A stretch of DNA of 64,000 nt, from NCBI RefSeq assembly GCF_024790395.1, contig NZ_JAJISC010000003.1, forward strand, positions 310,001 through 374,000, in the 5' to 3' direction. Position numbers and translations under genes: made by a program. Position 1 is the stretch's first letter; each line of letters opens with the position of its first letter. The stretch comes from Halomonas dongshanensis. GTDB lineage: Bacteria; Pseudomonadota; Gammaproteobacteria; Pseudomonadales; Halomonadaceae. The notes below the pieces were generated by a model. It did no database searches and was not told the DNA's origin. It worked only from the letters and a program-made list of their open reading frames with translations. Of the stretch, positions 1 to 8,861 are shown piece after piece.

Positions 1-153
1 GCTTAACGAGATAGCTGCATTGATCATTGCACAATTAGAAAGCCCACATGCATAACAAGTGCAGGCATGGCGCCAATCGCTACATTACGTCTCCTGCTCT
101 ATTTTGTTCGTGGGCGTGCGTGCTGCAAGCGTAATACATAGCGAGTTAAAAAA

Positions 154-434
154 ATGGCCCTATCAGGCAGCTGCCTCTGCGGCGGCGTTCAATACGAAAT
201 AACCGGCCCTCTTACTGACATCTACCACTGCCACTGTTCAATGTGCCGCAAGCTTCACGCGGCCGTGTTTCGAACCTGTGCCAAGGTGCAGGCCAGTGAC
301 TGGCAAACCGTCAGTGGGGAAGGGCTGCCCAAGAGTTACGAGTCGTCGCCGAGAGAGTTCAAGGTGTCGTAGGCAATAAGGCGCCGTGGATCGATATTAC
401 CGACGCCTTACCCCAATTCACCGAGAATGGCTAA
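154..434 (+). pseudogene. GFA-family (CENP-V/GFA zinc domain) gene with internal deletion
   Basis: The first 68 codons read as the N-terminus of a glutathione-dependent formaldehyde-activating-like protein, with the zinc-binding SGSCLCGGVQYE and YHCHCSMCRK motifs. The reading frame then stops at 370-372. The typical C-terminal end of the family (GNKAPWIDITDALPQFTE) is found immediately afterwards in another frame, from 372 to a stop at 432-434. Family members are about 120-140 residues, so roughly 40-50 central residues, including the second CxxC region, are missing together with a frame change. I read this as one gene inactivated by an internal deletion. An expressed 72-residue peptide is possible but would lack half of the fold. 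Confidence 0.75.
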
Positions 435-482
435 GATAGAACTGCTTGCGCTCGATACCATTTTTGAAGCCCAGCTCAAACC

Positions 483-1679
483 TCAACGCTTGCCTTTTTT
501 GACGTGGTTCAATTTCGACACGGGAACTTCCTTACGCACCGGAAAGCCTTCGATCTCCCGCCGTTCGATGACGCTGTTCAAGCGCTTTTCGATGGCGCAC
601 AGGTTCTTGAAGTCGCTGATGTCCACCAGCGAGATGGCCTCGCCCGAGGCACTCGCGCGGCCGGTTCGGCCGATGCGATGGATGTACTCTTCCGGCGGGA
701 AGGGGAGATCGTAGTTCACCACGCGACTGAGTTCGTCGATATCCAGGCCCCGGGCGGCGACGCCGGTGGCGACCAGGTACTTGAGCTCGCCGGATTTGAA
801 TTGACCCAGCACGGTTTCGCGCATGGCCTGGCTTCGGCCGCCGTGAATGGAGTCCGCTTTTATGCCACGTTTTTCCAGCTGCGCCACCAGCTTCGCCGCG
901 CTGTGCTTCTTCTCGACGAAAATCAGCGCCTGATCCCACTGCCGTTCGTTGATCAGGTGGCTCAGAAGGGCGGATTTCGTGTCCTTATCTACGGTGATCA
1001 GCCACTGCTCGATAGTGGCGGCAGCGCGAACGCTGGGCGTAATGGAGATCTCCACCGCCGTCTCGCTCTTCTTGCTGGCAGAAAAGCCGTGAGCCAGCGC
1101 GCGAACCTCATGGCTCATGGTGGCGGAGAACAGCAGGTTTTGGCGGTTTCCCGGCAGGCGCACCATGATCTTATGAATGTCGTCGACGAAGCCCATGTCG
1201 ACCATTCGGTCCGCTTCGTCCAACACCAGCGCTTTCAGCTCGTCGAAGTGCAGCGCCCGCTGATGCGCCAAATCCAGCAGCCGCCCCGGTGTGGCGACCA
1301 GGATATCGACGCCTTCGATCAGCCGCTCTTTCTGGGGCTGAGTATCCACGCCGCCGTACACGGCCAGAGAGGTCAGGGGCAGGTGCTTGGCGTACTCGGC
1401 CACACTAGCCTCGACCTGAATCGCGAGCTCCCGGGTCGGCACCAGAATCAGCGCGCGGATGCGTTTGGCGCGAAGTGTTTCCGCTTGGCTGAACCGCTCC
1501 AGCAGCGGCAGCACGAAAGCGGCAGTTTTGCCGGTGCCGGTTTGCGCGGTGGCGATCACGTCCTTACCCGCGAGAACGGCGGGAATCGCCTGTTCCTGGA
1601 TGGGCGTCGGCGCCTTGTAATCCGACTCGGCCAGGGCTTGAACGAGAGGCGTGGATAAACCGAGTTGTGCAAATGGCAT
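483..1679 (-). CDS. DEAD-box RNA helicase, RhlE-like
   Basis: ATP-dependent RNA helicase acting on structured RNA (ribosome assembly or mRNA turnover). All superfamily 2 motifs are visible in order: the Q motif (YKAPTPIQEQAI), Walker A (AQTGTGKT), PTRELA, TPGRL, DEAD, SAT, and in the second RecA domain VATGVAARGLDI and HRIGRTGR. The tail is short and lysine-rich (HVKKGKR), unlike the long basic tails of RhlB or SrmB. An upstream in-frame TTG at 1719-1721 would add 14 residues, but a TATACT box lies only about 10 nt before it, so I use the ATG at 1677-1679, which begins MPFAQLGL like RhlE proteins. No terminator is visible downstream. Confidence 0.92.
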   Translation of the reverse strand: MPFAQLGLSTPLVQALAESDYKAPTPIQEQAIPAVLAGKDVIATAQTGTGKTAAFVLPLLERFSQAETLRAKRIRALILVPTRELAIQVEASVAEYAKHLPLTSLAVYGGVDTQPQKERLIEGVDILVATPGRLLDLAHQRALHFDELKALVLDEADRMVDMGFVDDIHKIMVRLPGNRQNLLFSATMSHEVRALAHGFSASKKSETAVEISITPSVRAAATIEQWLITVDKDTKSALLSHLINERQWDQALIFVEKKHSAAKLVAQLEKRGIKADSIHGGRSQAMRETVLGQFKSGELKYLVATGVAARGLDIDELSRVVNYDLPFPPEEYIHRIGRTGRASASGEAISLVDISDFKNLCAIEKRLNSVIERREIEGFPVRKEVPVSKLNHVKKGKR

Positions 1680-1721
1680 AGGGCGCTCTGACGGATCGTC
1701 TTGGATGGGGTCGAAAATCAA

Positions 1722-2243
1722 CAGGGCGGGCAGTATAGCGCAAATGCCGCCGTTCGAGGCTCGGCGTGTTGGGTGTCTGAGATATGACGATGCATGAAAA
1801 CGTGGCGTGAAGCTAGAGTCGGCACTCGTTTGGCACTGAGAGATCCAGCGCGTTGGCGAAAATTGCCTTCACCGCTTCAGTCACCGACTACTGCGACAGT
1901 GACGCCGACTACGCTTCAATTCCTCTATTAAGCTTCCAATTCACACGTAGCGTGGCGTAACGCTTGACGAGGAACGAGTCAAAAGGCACCCGCGAAGGCA
2001 GCGCTAGCTGCCTAGGCCCTGTCCTTTTCAGCGTGACCTAATCTGGATTTAGGAATAAAGTGGGGTGATCATTGGTTAAGTAAGCGAGCAAGCGAGATTT
2101 TGTAATGCTGCCAGGTTTTTTTTAAGGGCTATAAGTCAGTGTTTTTTAATTTTGCTCGATAACATCAGTAAACGTGCTGACTTGTTTATCAATATTATGT
2201 GGCGCCTATATAACCACTGTTATAACCCTACGAGGAGATTGAC
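1722..2243. other. Intergenic region, no gene seen
   Basis: No convincing reading frame. The stretch holds one arm of a divergent inverted repeat (1947-1996) whose partner lies beyond the DUF3703 gene at 2787-2825. From about 2080 the composition becomes A/T-rich; a possible but poorly spaced promoter for the next gene is TTGTTT (2182-2187) with TATATA (2207-2212). Confidence 0.5.
1947..1996 (+). repeat. Left arm of inverted repeat around DUF3703 gene
   Basis: GTAGCGTGGCGTAACG (1947-1962) and GGCACCCGCGAA (1985-1996) occur here and, as exact reverse complements in the mirrored order, at 2810-2825 and 2787-2798. The spacer between the two blocks is 22 nt on this side and 11 nt on the other. 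Confidence 0.7.
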
Positions 2244-2612
2244 ATGCAAGGTTCTTTTACAAAGCGAATAGCTTCCTATGTCAAGTCAGAGCTGGAGAGC
2301 TCGACGAGGGCAAGATCAGCCGCTAATACTCAGAAAGAATTTTACCATCTGGAACGGGCACATGTGCTTGGGCAAGAATCAACGTACTGGCACGTTAAGG
2401 TCCATTTTTTAATGCTGATGTGGGCTGCTCGTAACTATTCAGTTAGAGAAATGTTAGGTCAGATTTTTCGTATTGTTGGTGCTGCAACTAAAACCGCATT
2501 CGGGTTGGTCCCTCAAGGCAATACGGGTGGCGCAAACGTCAGTCCGTTCAAGAAAATGCCAATAGCACCAGATTTGGCCGCGTTGGTTCATAAGGCTAAG
2601 TCTGGTGTATGA
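2244..2612 (+). CDS. DUF3703 family protein
   Basis: A 122-residue protein with the family hallmarks YHLERAHVLGQ, the HVKVHFLMLMWAARN segment and the C-terminal GNTGGANVSPFKKMPIAPDLAALV. The function of DUF3703 is unknown; members often sit in accessory DNA. The ATG at 2244 has a strong ribosome site (CGAGGAG, about 7 nt upstream). The gene stands alone, is more A/T-rich than the helicase before it, and is framed by inverted repeats, which together suggest acquisition. A small CGCG stem at about 2619-2629 followed by a T run may terminate it. Confidence 0.8.
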   Translation: MQGSFTKRIASYVKSELESSTRARSAANTQKEFYHLERAHVLGQESTYWHVKVHFLMLMWAARNYSVREMLGQIFRIVGAATKTAFGLVPQGNTGGANVSPFKKMPIAPDLAALVHKAKSGV

Positions 2613-2946
2613 CCATACGCGTCACGCGGACGGTTTTTTTATTTGCTTCACTCTGAAAAGTCAGCTAGTGAACTCTGCGTTAAATATCTATGATCGATTA
2701 CGGTAAATTCCGAGGGTAGAGCGAGTTCAAAACTCTGCGCCAATCAGTCTTCAATCTACTGACATGGCTATCTAGCGTTTACCCCTTTCGCGGGTGCCTC
2801 GCTGGCGCTCGTTACGCCACGCTACAATTTTTTTCTATTTTGCGGTTCTGTGGAACATTTACGAATGTGCTTTTGCGGGATGAAGGTTCATTAATTGTCG
2901 AGAAAAGTCAGTAAACACTTCGAAAGAAAACTTATTGGAAAGCACC
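2613..2946. other. Intergenic region with right arm of inverted repeat
   Basis: No gene seen. It contains a weak terminator-like sequence just after the DUF3703 stop (T run at about 2634-2641) and the right inverted-repeat arm at 2787-2825. Confidence 0.5.
2787..2825 (-). repeat. Right arm of inverted repeat around DUF3703 gene
   Basis: TTCGCGGGTGCC (2787-2798) and CGTTACGCCACGCTAC (2810-2825) are the exact reverse complements of the two blocks at 1985-1996 and 1947-1962. Confidence 0.7.
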
Positions 2947-3267
2947 ATGCCGATTCCCATCTACATTCTCGATGACCGCTACGAAGTGACTACCCACCCT
3001 CATGAAATGCGCATGTCGCTGTGGGTCTATGCGCCGGTCATTGTCGAGCGCGCAACGCAACGCGTCATACTGGATCTCTCGGGTAGCCTTTGGGATCTGC
3101 GCCGGGTCGCGGAAGGCGAGGGGCGCATCATTCTGACCCTTGCGCGCTATCCCGAAGGCGTCCGGGAGTACGTTATCGAGGTAGACCCGATCAAATCTAC
3201 TGTTATTGTTCAAGGTAGCACTTATGCGCTTGCCCATATCGACACTGCACTAAGCGCTATTGGTTAG
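2947..3267 (+). CDS. Small protein of unknown function
   Basis: A 106-residue acidic-to-neutral soluble protein without signal peptide or membrane segment; I recognise no family. The sequence is regular (alternating hydrophobic strands such as RVILDLSG and RIILTLARYP), suggesting a folded domain. The ATG at 2947 is preferred over an in-frame TTG at 2935 because a GGAA lies about 9 nt upstream of it. Codon use is GC-rich at third positions like core genes. The 206 bp that follow hold nothing recognisable. Confidence 0.6.
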   Translation: MPIPIYILDDRYEVTTHPHEMRMSLWVYAPVIVERATQRVILDLSGSLWDLRRVAEGEGRIILTLARYPEGVREYVIEVDPIKSTVIVQGSTYALAHIDTALSAIG

Positions 3268-3473
3268 CACTTGGGTTGCCTTCTACCAGCTGCATTTCCC
3301 AAAAGCCCAAGGTGTGACCATTGTCGATCGCTTACATCGAATAGGTTTTGGGCGCGCCCTCATCCAACTGTGCCGTAACGGAGTCGTACTCGTAGGTGCC
3401 GGTTTCGTCTTGGCCTATGAGCGTTCGCTAACGTTTATCCATGGCGCGTAACGCGTTAATGAAGGAGGCTGCT

Positions 3474-4205
3474 ATGAGCAAGGTCGTGATTATTACCGGG
3501 GGAGGCCGGGGCATTGGGGCGGCAACCGCGCAGCTGTTGGCCGGGCAAGGCTACGCCGTTGGCGTCAACTATTTGAAAAACCAAGAGGCGGCGCAGAGCG
3601 TGGTCAGCGCCATTCGTGCAGCGGGTGGCCGCGCCGTGGCCGTGCAGGCGGATGTCTCTAACGAGGCGGAAGTTGACGCACTGTTTGAAAAAACGCAGCA
3701 GGCGTTGGGCCAAGTGACGCATCTGGTCAACAATGCGGGCATTCTTTTCACCCAGTCCACCCTTGCCGAGATCAGCACCGAGCGGTTTCAGAAGGTGCTC
3801 ACTACCAATGTGATGAGTGCCTTTTTGTGCGCCAAGGCGTTCATCCATCAGTGCCAGGGGCCGGGGGCGATCGTCAACGTTTCGTCCGGGGCGGCAAAAA
3901 GCGGCTCACCCTTTGAGTATGTCGACTATGCCGCCTCCAAAGGGGCGATGGATACCATGACCAAGGGGCTTTCACTAGAGCTCGCCGGGCAAGGGATTCG
4001 TGTTAACGGGGTGCGCCCAGGCTTCATTCATACCGATATGCACGCCGATGGCGGCGAGCCGGGGCGGGTCGAGCGGTTGGCGCCGCAGATTCCGCTCAAG
4101 CGCGGCGGCACCCCTAAAGAGGTGGCTCAGGCCATTGTCTGGCTTCTTTCCGATGAAGCGTCTTATGTCACGGGCTCTTTCATCGATCTGGCAGGTGGGC
4201 GCTAG
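3474..4205 (+). CDS. Short-chain dehydrogenase/reductase, YgfF-like
   Basis: NAD(P)-dependent classical SDR of 243 residues. The cofactor motif TGGGRGIG is at residues 8-15, NNAG follows near residue 86, the catalytic Ser is in IVNVSSGAA, and Tyr/Lys are in YVDYAASKGAM. The C-terminal run (RVNGVRPGFIHTDMHA, GEPGRV, VAQAIVWLLSDEASYVTGSFIDLAGG) matches E. coli YgfF closely, an oxidoreductase whose substrate is not firmly known. The ATG at 3474 has an ideal AAGGAGG site; upstream in-frame starts lack one. It is monocistronic and convergent with the next gene. Confidence 0.88.
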   Translation: MSKVVIITGGGRGIGAATAQLLAGQGYAVGVNYLKNQEAAQSVVSAIRAAGGRAVAVQADVSNEAEVDALFEKTQQALGQVTHLVNNAGILFTQSTLAEISTERFQKVLTTNVMSAFLCAKAFIHQCQGPGAIVNVSSGAAKSGSPFEYVDYAASKGAMDTMTKGLSLELAGQGIRVNGVRPGFIHTDMHADGGEPGRVERLAPQIPLKRGGTPKEVAQAIVWLLSDEASYVTGSFIDLAGGR

Positions 4206-4264
4206 CAGGTTAGCAGCTACTATCTGCACTAACTTGCACTACGTACTTGCACTGCGCACTTGGG

Positions 4265-4870
4265 TCATGCCAACACCCACTTGGCCAACTGCTGCATTCC
4301 CAACACTACCGCCACGATGGCGATGCCACCAACGATACTGGTAGCCAGTGCGTGGCGTTTCCACAGCTGCTCGACGCGGTGGCCCAAGGAGTAAACCAGC
4401 AGCGCGATGCCGAAGTAGCGTATGCCACGAGCAATGAGCGTGGCGAGCACGAAGAGTAGCAAGGGGTAACCCGAGAGCCCCGCCGTGATCATGGCGATCT
4501 GAAAAGGAATGGGCAGAGTGCCGAGCGCTAGGATGGCGGCAAAGCCGTAGGTGTCAAAAAAGCTTTGGAAAGAAGCGAAACTCGATTCGATCCCCATGAA
4601 GCCAATGAACCAACGCCCAATCGATTCGAACAGCAGCATTCCCACCCCGTAGCCCACGATCGAGGCCAAGAGGCAGCCGACCGTGGTCACCGTTGCCAGC
4701 ATCCAGAGTCGCGAGCGGTTGGCGGCCATCAACGGAATCAAAATCAGCTCCAAGGGAATGGGGAGGATGATGGTTTCCAAAAACGAGAGCGTACCCAATA
4801 GCCAATACATGTGGTTCGAGCCATTGAGGCGCTCGAACCACGCACGCGTGCGCTTTGCGATGATCGACAT
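4265..4870 (-). CDS. VTT-domain (YqaA/DedA-related) membrane protein
   Basis: A 201-residue inner-membrane protein with about five hydrophobic segments. The re-entrant-loop features of the VTT/SNARE-associated family are visible: an LPIPLELIL motif after the first helix and the GTLPIPFQIAMITAGLSG segment in the second half. These proteins are membrane-homeostasis factors or lipid scramblase-like; the exact role of YqaA is unknown. The ATG has a GGAG site 7 nt upstream. It is convergent with the YgfF-like gene, with 59 bp between them and no clear terminator. Confidence 0.8.
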   Translation of the reverse strand: MSIIAKRTRAWFERLNGSNHMYWLLGTLSFLETIILPIPLELILIPLMAANRSRLWMLATVTTVGCLLASIVGYGVGMLLFESIGRWFIGFMGIESSFASFQSFFDTYGFAAILALGTLPIPFQIAMITAGLSGYPLLLFVLATLIARGIRYFGIALLVYSLGHRVEQLWKRHALATSIVGGIAIVAVVLGMQQLAKWVLA

Positions 4871-5317
4871 GGCGCGTTACTCCGCCATGGGAAAGCAGTG
4901 GGGAGCGGTGCGAAAAGAGCCTGTGGCCACGGTGTCCTCCTGACGATTGATTAGCGGGCTCGCGTTTCCTTGCGAGCGCATACTCATACTGGGTCGCGCT
5001 GAGGGCTTTGTCTAGCCGAACGCGTCAACATGCGTGCTGAAAAAGCGCGCAATATTTATTTTAATAATAGAATTTCAAAAATTTTTATATTTAAACTTAA
5101 AATAGTTAATAAATGTAGTCTCGATAGTGGTTTATGGAAGTTTAGCATGATTGATAAACAACATAATGCGCTATTTTTTTTGTTACGTATTAAATTATTA
5201 TCCATTCAGACGTAAATAAATCATATTGCGCGATTGATATATTAAGTCGGCTATAGTCTAATGCGCTCGCATTTTCCCCGTGCATCCCCCCTGCCAAATT
5301 AGCGAGCGTTAATAAAA
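4871..5317. other. Intergenic region with strongly A/T-rich core
   Basis: No gene supported. About 5040-5230 is very A/T-rich compared with its surroundings and likely contains the promoter region of the autotransporter gene, but I could not pick a well-spaced -35/-10 pair. A 61-codon frame in it has no ribosome site and looks like chance. Confidence 0.4.
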
Positions 5318-7543
5318 GTGAACCAAGATATAAAGCCCGGCTTTAATAGCGTTGGGCAGCGCCGTCCCTTGTGCCTAGCCATAGCCGTGGCGATTGGCTC
5401 CCTCACCTTAACCGCCTGTAGTTCCGGTGGTGGCGGCGTCTCCAATAACGACGCCCTCAACGAGTACACACCCTCTTCTGCCACGCCGTCGCTCGCTGCC
5501 CCTAGCGTTTCGGTGTCAGTATTGAACCCCAATGAAGTGCGAGTAGCGGTGGTCGATAGCGCCTTCAATCAGGCGGAGCTGATCAACAGTGAGCGTGTCA
5601 TCGACAGCTTGAACATTCATACTGGTGGCCGTGACGTTAGCGGCGGTAACGAATGGCACGGCAATGTCGTAGCCTCGACGATTACCGGCGGCACGCTGGG
5701 TAATGCGCGCCTTGATTTGATCAAGGTGGAGAGCGACGGCGTCAATCGCAGCAGCGCCATCGATTACGCCATTGGTGAGGCGGCCTCGCGTGGCGCACGT
5801 GTTATCAACGCCAGTTTTTCCCAGCGCTATTCGGCAAGCGACCCACGCCTTTCGTTCAATGGTGTCAGCTCGCCTGCGTCCTACGCGCGCGTGGTCAATG
5901 CCAACGACGGCAAGGGTGCGGTGTACGTGGTGAGTGCGGGTAACGACGGTAAAGCCATCGATACCCAAGGGCGGCCGATCTACGCAAGCCACCCCGATCT
6001 TTACGACATGATGCTGATTGCCGTCGGTACCACCAAAGAGGGCGATATTCACCCATCGAGCGCGTACCCAGGCGACGACGAACGCCTCCAGGCGCGCGCC
6101 ATTGCCACCGATTACGTCAACCGCCAGGTAGGCGCCCAGGGCACCTCGATTTCGGCAGCGCGGATCTCTGAGTACGCGGCCGGTATTTTGGCGCGCTGGC
6201 CGCACATGAGCGCGCAGCAAGCGAGCCAGCGACTGCTCGATACCGCAAGCCACGATAGCGCTCTGTTTGCCCGTAACGACTGCGGTAGCGCAGGTAACAT
6301 GAACTGTGGTGCCTTCTATCTGGGGCAGGGGATCGCCGATATCGACGCGGCATTGGCGCCGGAAGGCGAGCTGGTCGTCGCTCAGAGCGAGCGCCTTTCA
6401 GAAGGCGGCGCGGCGGCTGAAAGCGCCTACCTTCAGCTCTCTGGCGCCTTTGGCGATTCGCTGGCCGCCTCCGGTGCGCTGAATGACGTAGCGGTGTTCG
6501 ATAGCTTGGGCCGTGACTATCAGGCCGACTTTGCGGCCAATCTTCAGCCGCGTACCTCGCGGGCCACGAGCATGCGTCGGCAGATGGAAAAGCTCTCGCG
6601 CATCACGCCTGCGGCGCTTTCACGGGAAACGGTAGCTACCAATGGCTTCCGCGTCGACTCACAGTTTAGCGGCGCGGGTGAACTCGTGAGCAGTCGCTTC
6701 GATGGCACCTTTGGTAATGCCGAACTCAGCGCCTTCAGCTTTGCCGGTGACCAAGCAAGCCCGATGAGTGCCTACGCCGAATCCAACATGATGCCCATGC
6801 TCTCCTTCCAAGAGGGCACGGCCATGACGCAAGGGCTCGATAGCGTCAACGGCGTGCAGAGCCGCTATGCCCTGGGCGAGACGTTGAGCCTGGTGGCATC
6901 GCACTGGGTGGGCAGCGAGCTTACCTCGGGAAGCGATAGCGATTACCGCGCCCAGCGCTCGGATATCGGCGTCGAGTGGGAGATTTCGCCAGCGCTGAAC
7001 CTCACCACCCAACTGGGGCGTTCGGAAGAGCGCAATGGGCTACTGGGCACCACCGGTGGTAGCGCCCTTGGCGTAGGCGAGCGCAACGAGCTCTACTTTG
7101 CCAGCCTCAACCTGCAGGCCACGCTGAGCGAAGGCGTCAGCGCGTTCGCCGAGTTCGAGCAGGGCCGGGGAAGCGTACAGGGTAAGGGGCTTTTGACCCA
7201 CCTCGACGATATTCATGCCCGCGCCATGTCGCTCGGGCTGCAGTGGCAAAAAGAGAACGAGCAGTGGGCCTTGGCCCTGCGTCAGCCGCTGCGTATCGAT
7301 AGTGGCGTTGCCTCCTTCGACGTGCCGGTTGGCCGTACGCTGGCGGGTGACGTGATTCGCGAGCAGCGCTCGGCCGATCTTGCAGCCTCTGGCCGCCAGG
7401 TCGATCTCGAACTCGGCTATACGCTCTTCCCCAGCGAGCGCAGCCAGTGGCAGTTCAACCTGCTGCACACCCGCGAGCCCGGCCACGACGCCGACGCACC
7501 ATCAGACACCGCCGCCATGGTGAGCTACGCGGTTGCCTGGTAA
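5318..7543 (+). CDS. Subtilisin-like (S8) lipoprotein autotransporter protease
   Basis: A 741-residue secreted protease. Residues 1-34 form a lipoprotein signal ending in the lipobox LTAC, so Cys34 is the predicted lipidation site, followed by a Ser/Gly-rich linker. The S8 triad is readable: Asp80 (VAVVDSAF), His114 (EWHGNVVAS), the oxyanion Asn209 (VSAGNDG) and Ser277 (GTSISAAR). Residues from about 460 form an autotransporter beta-barrel ending in the aromatic residue Trp741. The architecture resembles Bordetella SphB1 and Neisseria NalP, surface-tethered proteases that release other surface proteins. The start is GTG with a weak ribosome site. A bidirectional terminator follows. Confidence 0.87.
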   Translation: MNQDIKPGFNSVGQRRPLCLAIAVAIGSLTLTACSSGGGGVSNNDALNEYTPSSATPSLAAPSVSVSVLNPNEVRVAVVDSAFNQAELINSERVIDSLNIHTGGRDVSGGNEWHGNVVASTITGGTLGNARLDLIKVESDGVNRSSAIDYAIGEAASRGARVINASFSQRYSASDPRLSFNGVSSPASYARVVNANDGKGAVYVVSAGNDGKAIDTQGRPIYASHPDLYDMMLIAVGTTKEGDIHPSSAYPGDDERLQARAIATDYVNRQVGAQGTSISAARISEYAAGILARWPHMSAQQASQRLLDTASHDSALFARNDCGSAGNMNCGAFYLGQGIADIDAALAPEGELVVAQSERLSEGGAAAESAYLQLSGAFGDSLAASGALNDVAVFDSLGRDYQADFAANLQPRTSRATSMRRQMEKLSRITPAALSRETVATNGFRVDSQFSGAGELVSSRFDGTFGNAELSAFSFAGDQASPMSAYAESNMMPMLSFQEGTAMTQGLDSVNGVQSRYALGETLSLVASHWVGSELTSGSDSDYRAQRSDIGVEWEISPALNLTTQLGRSEERNGLLGTTGGSALGVGERNELYFASLNLQATLSEGVSAFAEFEQGRGSVQGKGLLTHLDDIHARAMSLGLQWQKENEQWALALRQPLRIDSGVASFDVPVGRTLAGDVIREQRSADLAASGRQVDLELGYTLFPSERSQWQFNLLHTREPGHDADAPSDTAAMVSYAVAW

Positions 7544-7594
7544 CGTCACTCGGCAGCGCCGCGTTTGGCAACGCTAATCTGCGATAAACCAAGA

Positions 7595-7640
7595 AAAAGA
7601 GCCACGCACGGATAGCCGCGCGTGGCTCTGCTGTTTTAAA
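7595..7640 (+). repeat. 46-bp direct repeat, copy 1 (contains terminator)
   Basis: This block is identical to 13216-13261, and similarity continues for about 19 bp more with 3 mismatches (to 7659 and 13280). The spacing of the two copies is 5621 bp and they enclose the LysR/PrpF/TctC/TctAB genes. Confidence 0.9.
7598..7637 (+). terminator. Rho-independent terminator after the autotransporter gene
   Basis: AGAGCCACGC (7598-7607) pairs with GCGTGGCTCT (7620-7629), with a further CGG/CCG pairing inside, followed by TTTT at 7634-7637 and preceded by an A run, so it could work in both directions. Confidence 0.85.
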
Positions 7641-7798
7641 TGAGTGTCATTGACGCTTTGGCGATACGTGTTTGCCTCATCCTTCAGGATAAAGTTGGCC
7701 ACACCTTCCTCGAAAGAATTCTGAGGGACGCCACCTTCGGACACTTGCTATGGCGTTGGCGTGATGATGGGTTGTATGGGGTGCCCTACGGAAGCGCC

Positions 7799-8728
7799 CT
7801 ATTTACTGGTATTCGTCGGTTGATTGCCCCAATGCTCAAGCAGTAGCGCGATGAATAGCTGGGCTGTACTCGACAAGCTGTGAGTGTTACTGCGTATTAA
7901 TCCAATCGACCTTTGAATGTGAGGCGGGGGTAACTCTCGCGAGCATAGCGTATCGTGATCGGGGCCCGGCATGGTCATTTGCGGGAGGATGGCGACGCCA
8001 AGTCCTGACTCTACCAATCCTAGTGATGTCGAAAGGTGCTGTACTTCGTAAAAACTGTTGAGATGTATACCTTCCGCAGAAAGAGCATTGTCGAGAATTG
8101 TACGGTTGCCACTATCTCGACTGACGGTAATCAGTCGTACATCTTCCAGATCGGACCATTCGATTGCTTTCTTACTTGCCAAGGGGTGATCGGCCCGAAG
8201 CGCAAGTACGAAAGGGTCGCGAAGTAATGGTGTGAAGGATACGTCAGGGCTTTGCGCGCTGATCATATTGATGCCGAAATCCGCCTCTCCATTGATGACT
8301 TTCTCCAATCCTTCGTTGGCGCTTACATCCAGTATACGGATGCGGATACCGGGCCATGCTTCGCTAAATACACGTATGACACTAGGCAAAAAATAAAACG
8401 CTGCGGTGGGTAGGCAAGCAATCGTCACGGTTCCCTTCTGATGCGTTACCAACTCCCGAATACCTAGAATAGACGATTCGAATTCCTCGAGCATTCTTCT
8501 AGCCCTAGGCATGAAGTCCAGCCCTATGGGGGACAAACGAGTGCGTCGCGTCGTACGCTCCAAAAGCTCGACTTCGAGCAGTTCCTCGAGTTTTTGGATA
8601 CGTCGCGTCAGGGCTGGTTGAGATAGGTGCAGGCGTTGTGCAGCTTCATGGAAGGAGCCCAGTTCCGCTACGAAAATAAATGCTTGCAGGTCTAAAAATT
8701 CCAGTCGATGAAGCATGGATTGTTCCAT
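7799..8728 (-). CDS. LysR-family transcriptional regulator
   Basis: N-terminal winged HTH (FLDLQAFIFVAELGSFHEAAQRLHLSQPALTRRIQKLEELL) followed by a LysR substrate-binding domain to residue about 300. It is divergent from the PrpF-family gene, with a dyad in the shared spacer, so it probably senses the substrate or a product of that pathway and controls the prpF-tctC-tctA genes. Three in-frame ATGs are possible (8758, 8728, 8716); none has a strong ribosome site, and I use 8728, which leaves the usual short leader before the HTH. It lies inside the repeat-bounded island. Confidence 0.88.
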   Translation of the reverse strand: MEQSMLHRLEFLDLQAFIFVAELGSFHEAAQRLHLSQPALTRRIQKLEELLEVELLERTTRRTRLSPIGLDFMPRARRMLEEFESSILGIRELVTHQKGTVTIACLPTAAFYFLPSVIRVFSEAWPGIRIRILDVSANEGLEKVINGEADFGINMISAQSPDVSFTPLLRDPFVLALRADHPLASKKAIEWSDLEDVRLITVSRDSGNRTILDNALSAEGIHLNSFYEVQHLSTSLGLVESGLGVAILPQMTMPGPDHDTLCSRELPPPHIQRSIGLIRSNTHSLSSTAQLFIALLLEHWGNQPTNTSK

Positions 8729-8769
8729 AAATGTGTCAATCCAATAAGGAAAGCACATTAATGTGAATC

Positions 8770-8797
8770 ATGCATTTATACTTATTTATATTTGCAT
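8770..8797. promoter_or_regulatory. Imperfect dyad in the LysR/prpF spacer
   Basis: ATGCA at 8770-8774 and TGCAT at 8793-8797 bracket an A/T-rich, partly symmetric core (TATA on both sides), the size and position expected for a LysR regulator site between divergent genes. Confidence 0.4.
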
Positions 8798-8861
8798 TTG
8801 AAGCATTAAATGATGACTGACATGCTCCCACTACCTTGAAAGACAATAATGCGGAGTTGTC

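Noticed and set aside
1..153. Possible integron attC-like site (GCATAAC near 50, GTTAAA near 145) before the GFA relic
   Set aside because: The two ends are not complementary enough and no integrase or second site is present.
3260..3451. 63-codon frame after the small unknown gene
   Set aside because: TTG start overlapping the upstream stop, no ribosome site and no protein-like pattern.
5030..5215. 61-codon frame in the A/T-rich intergenic region
   Set aside because: No ribosome site, composition simply reflects A/T richness, no recognisable domain.
7640..7846. 68-codon frame after the autotransporter terminator
   Set aside because: Begins inside the duplicated terminator block and runs into the LysR gene; no ribosome site.
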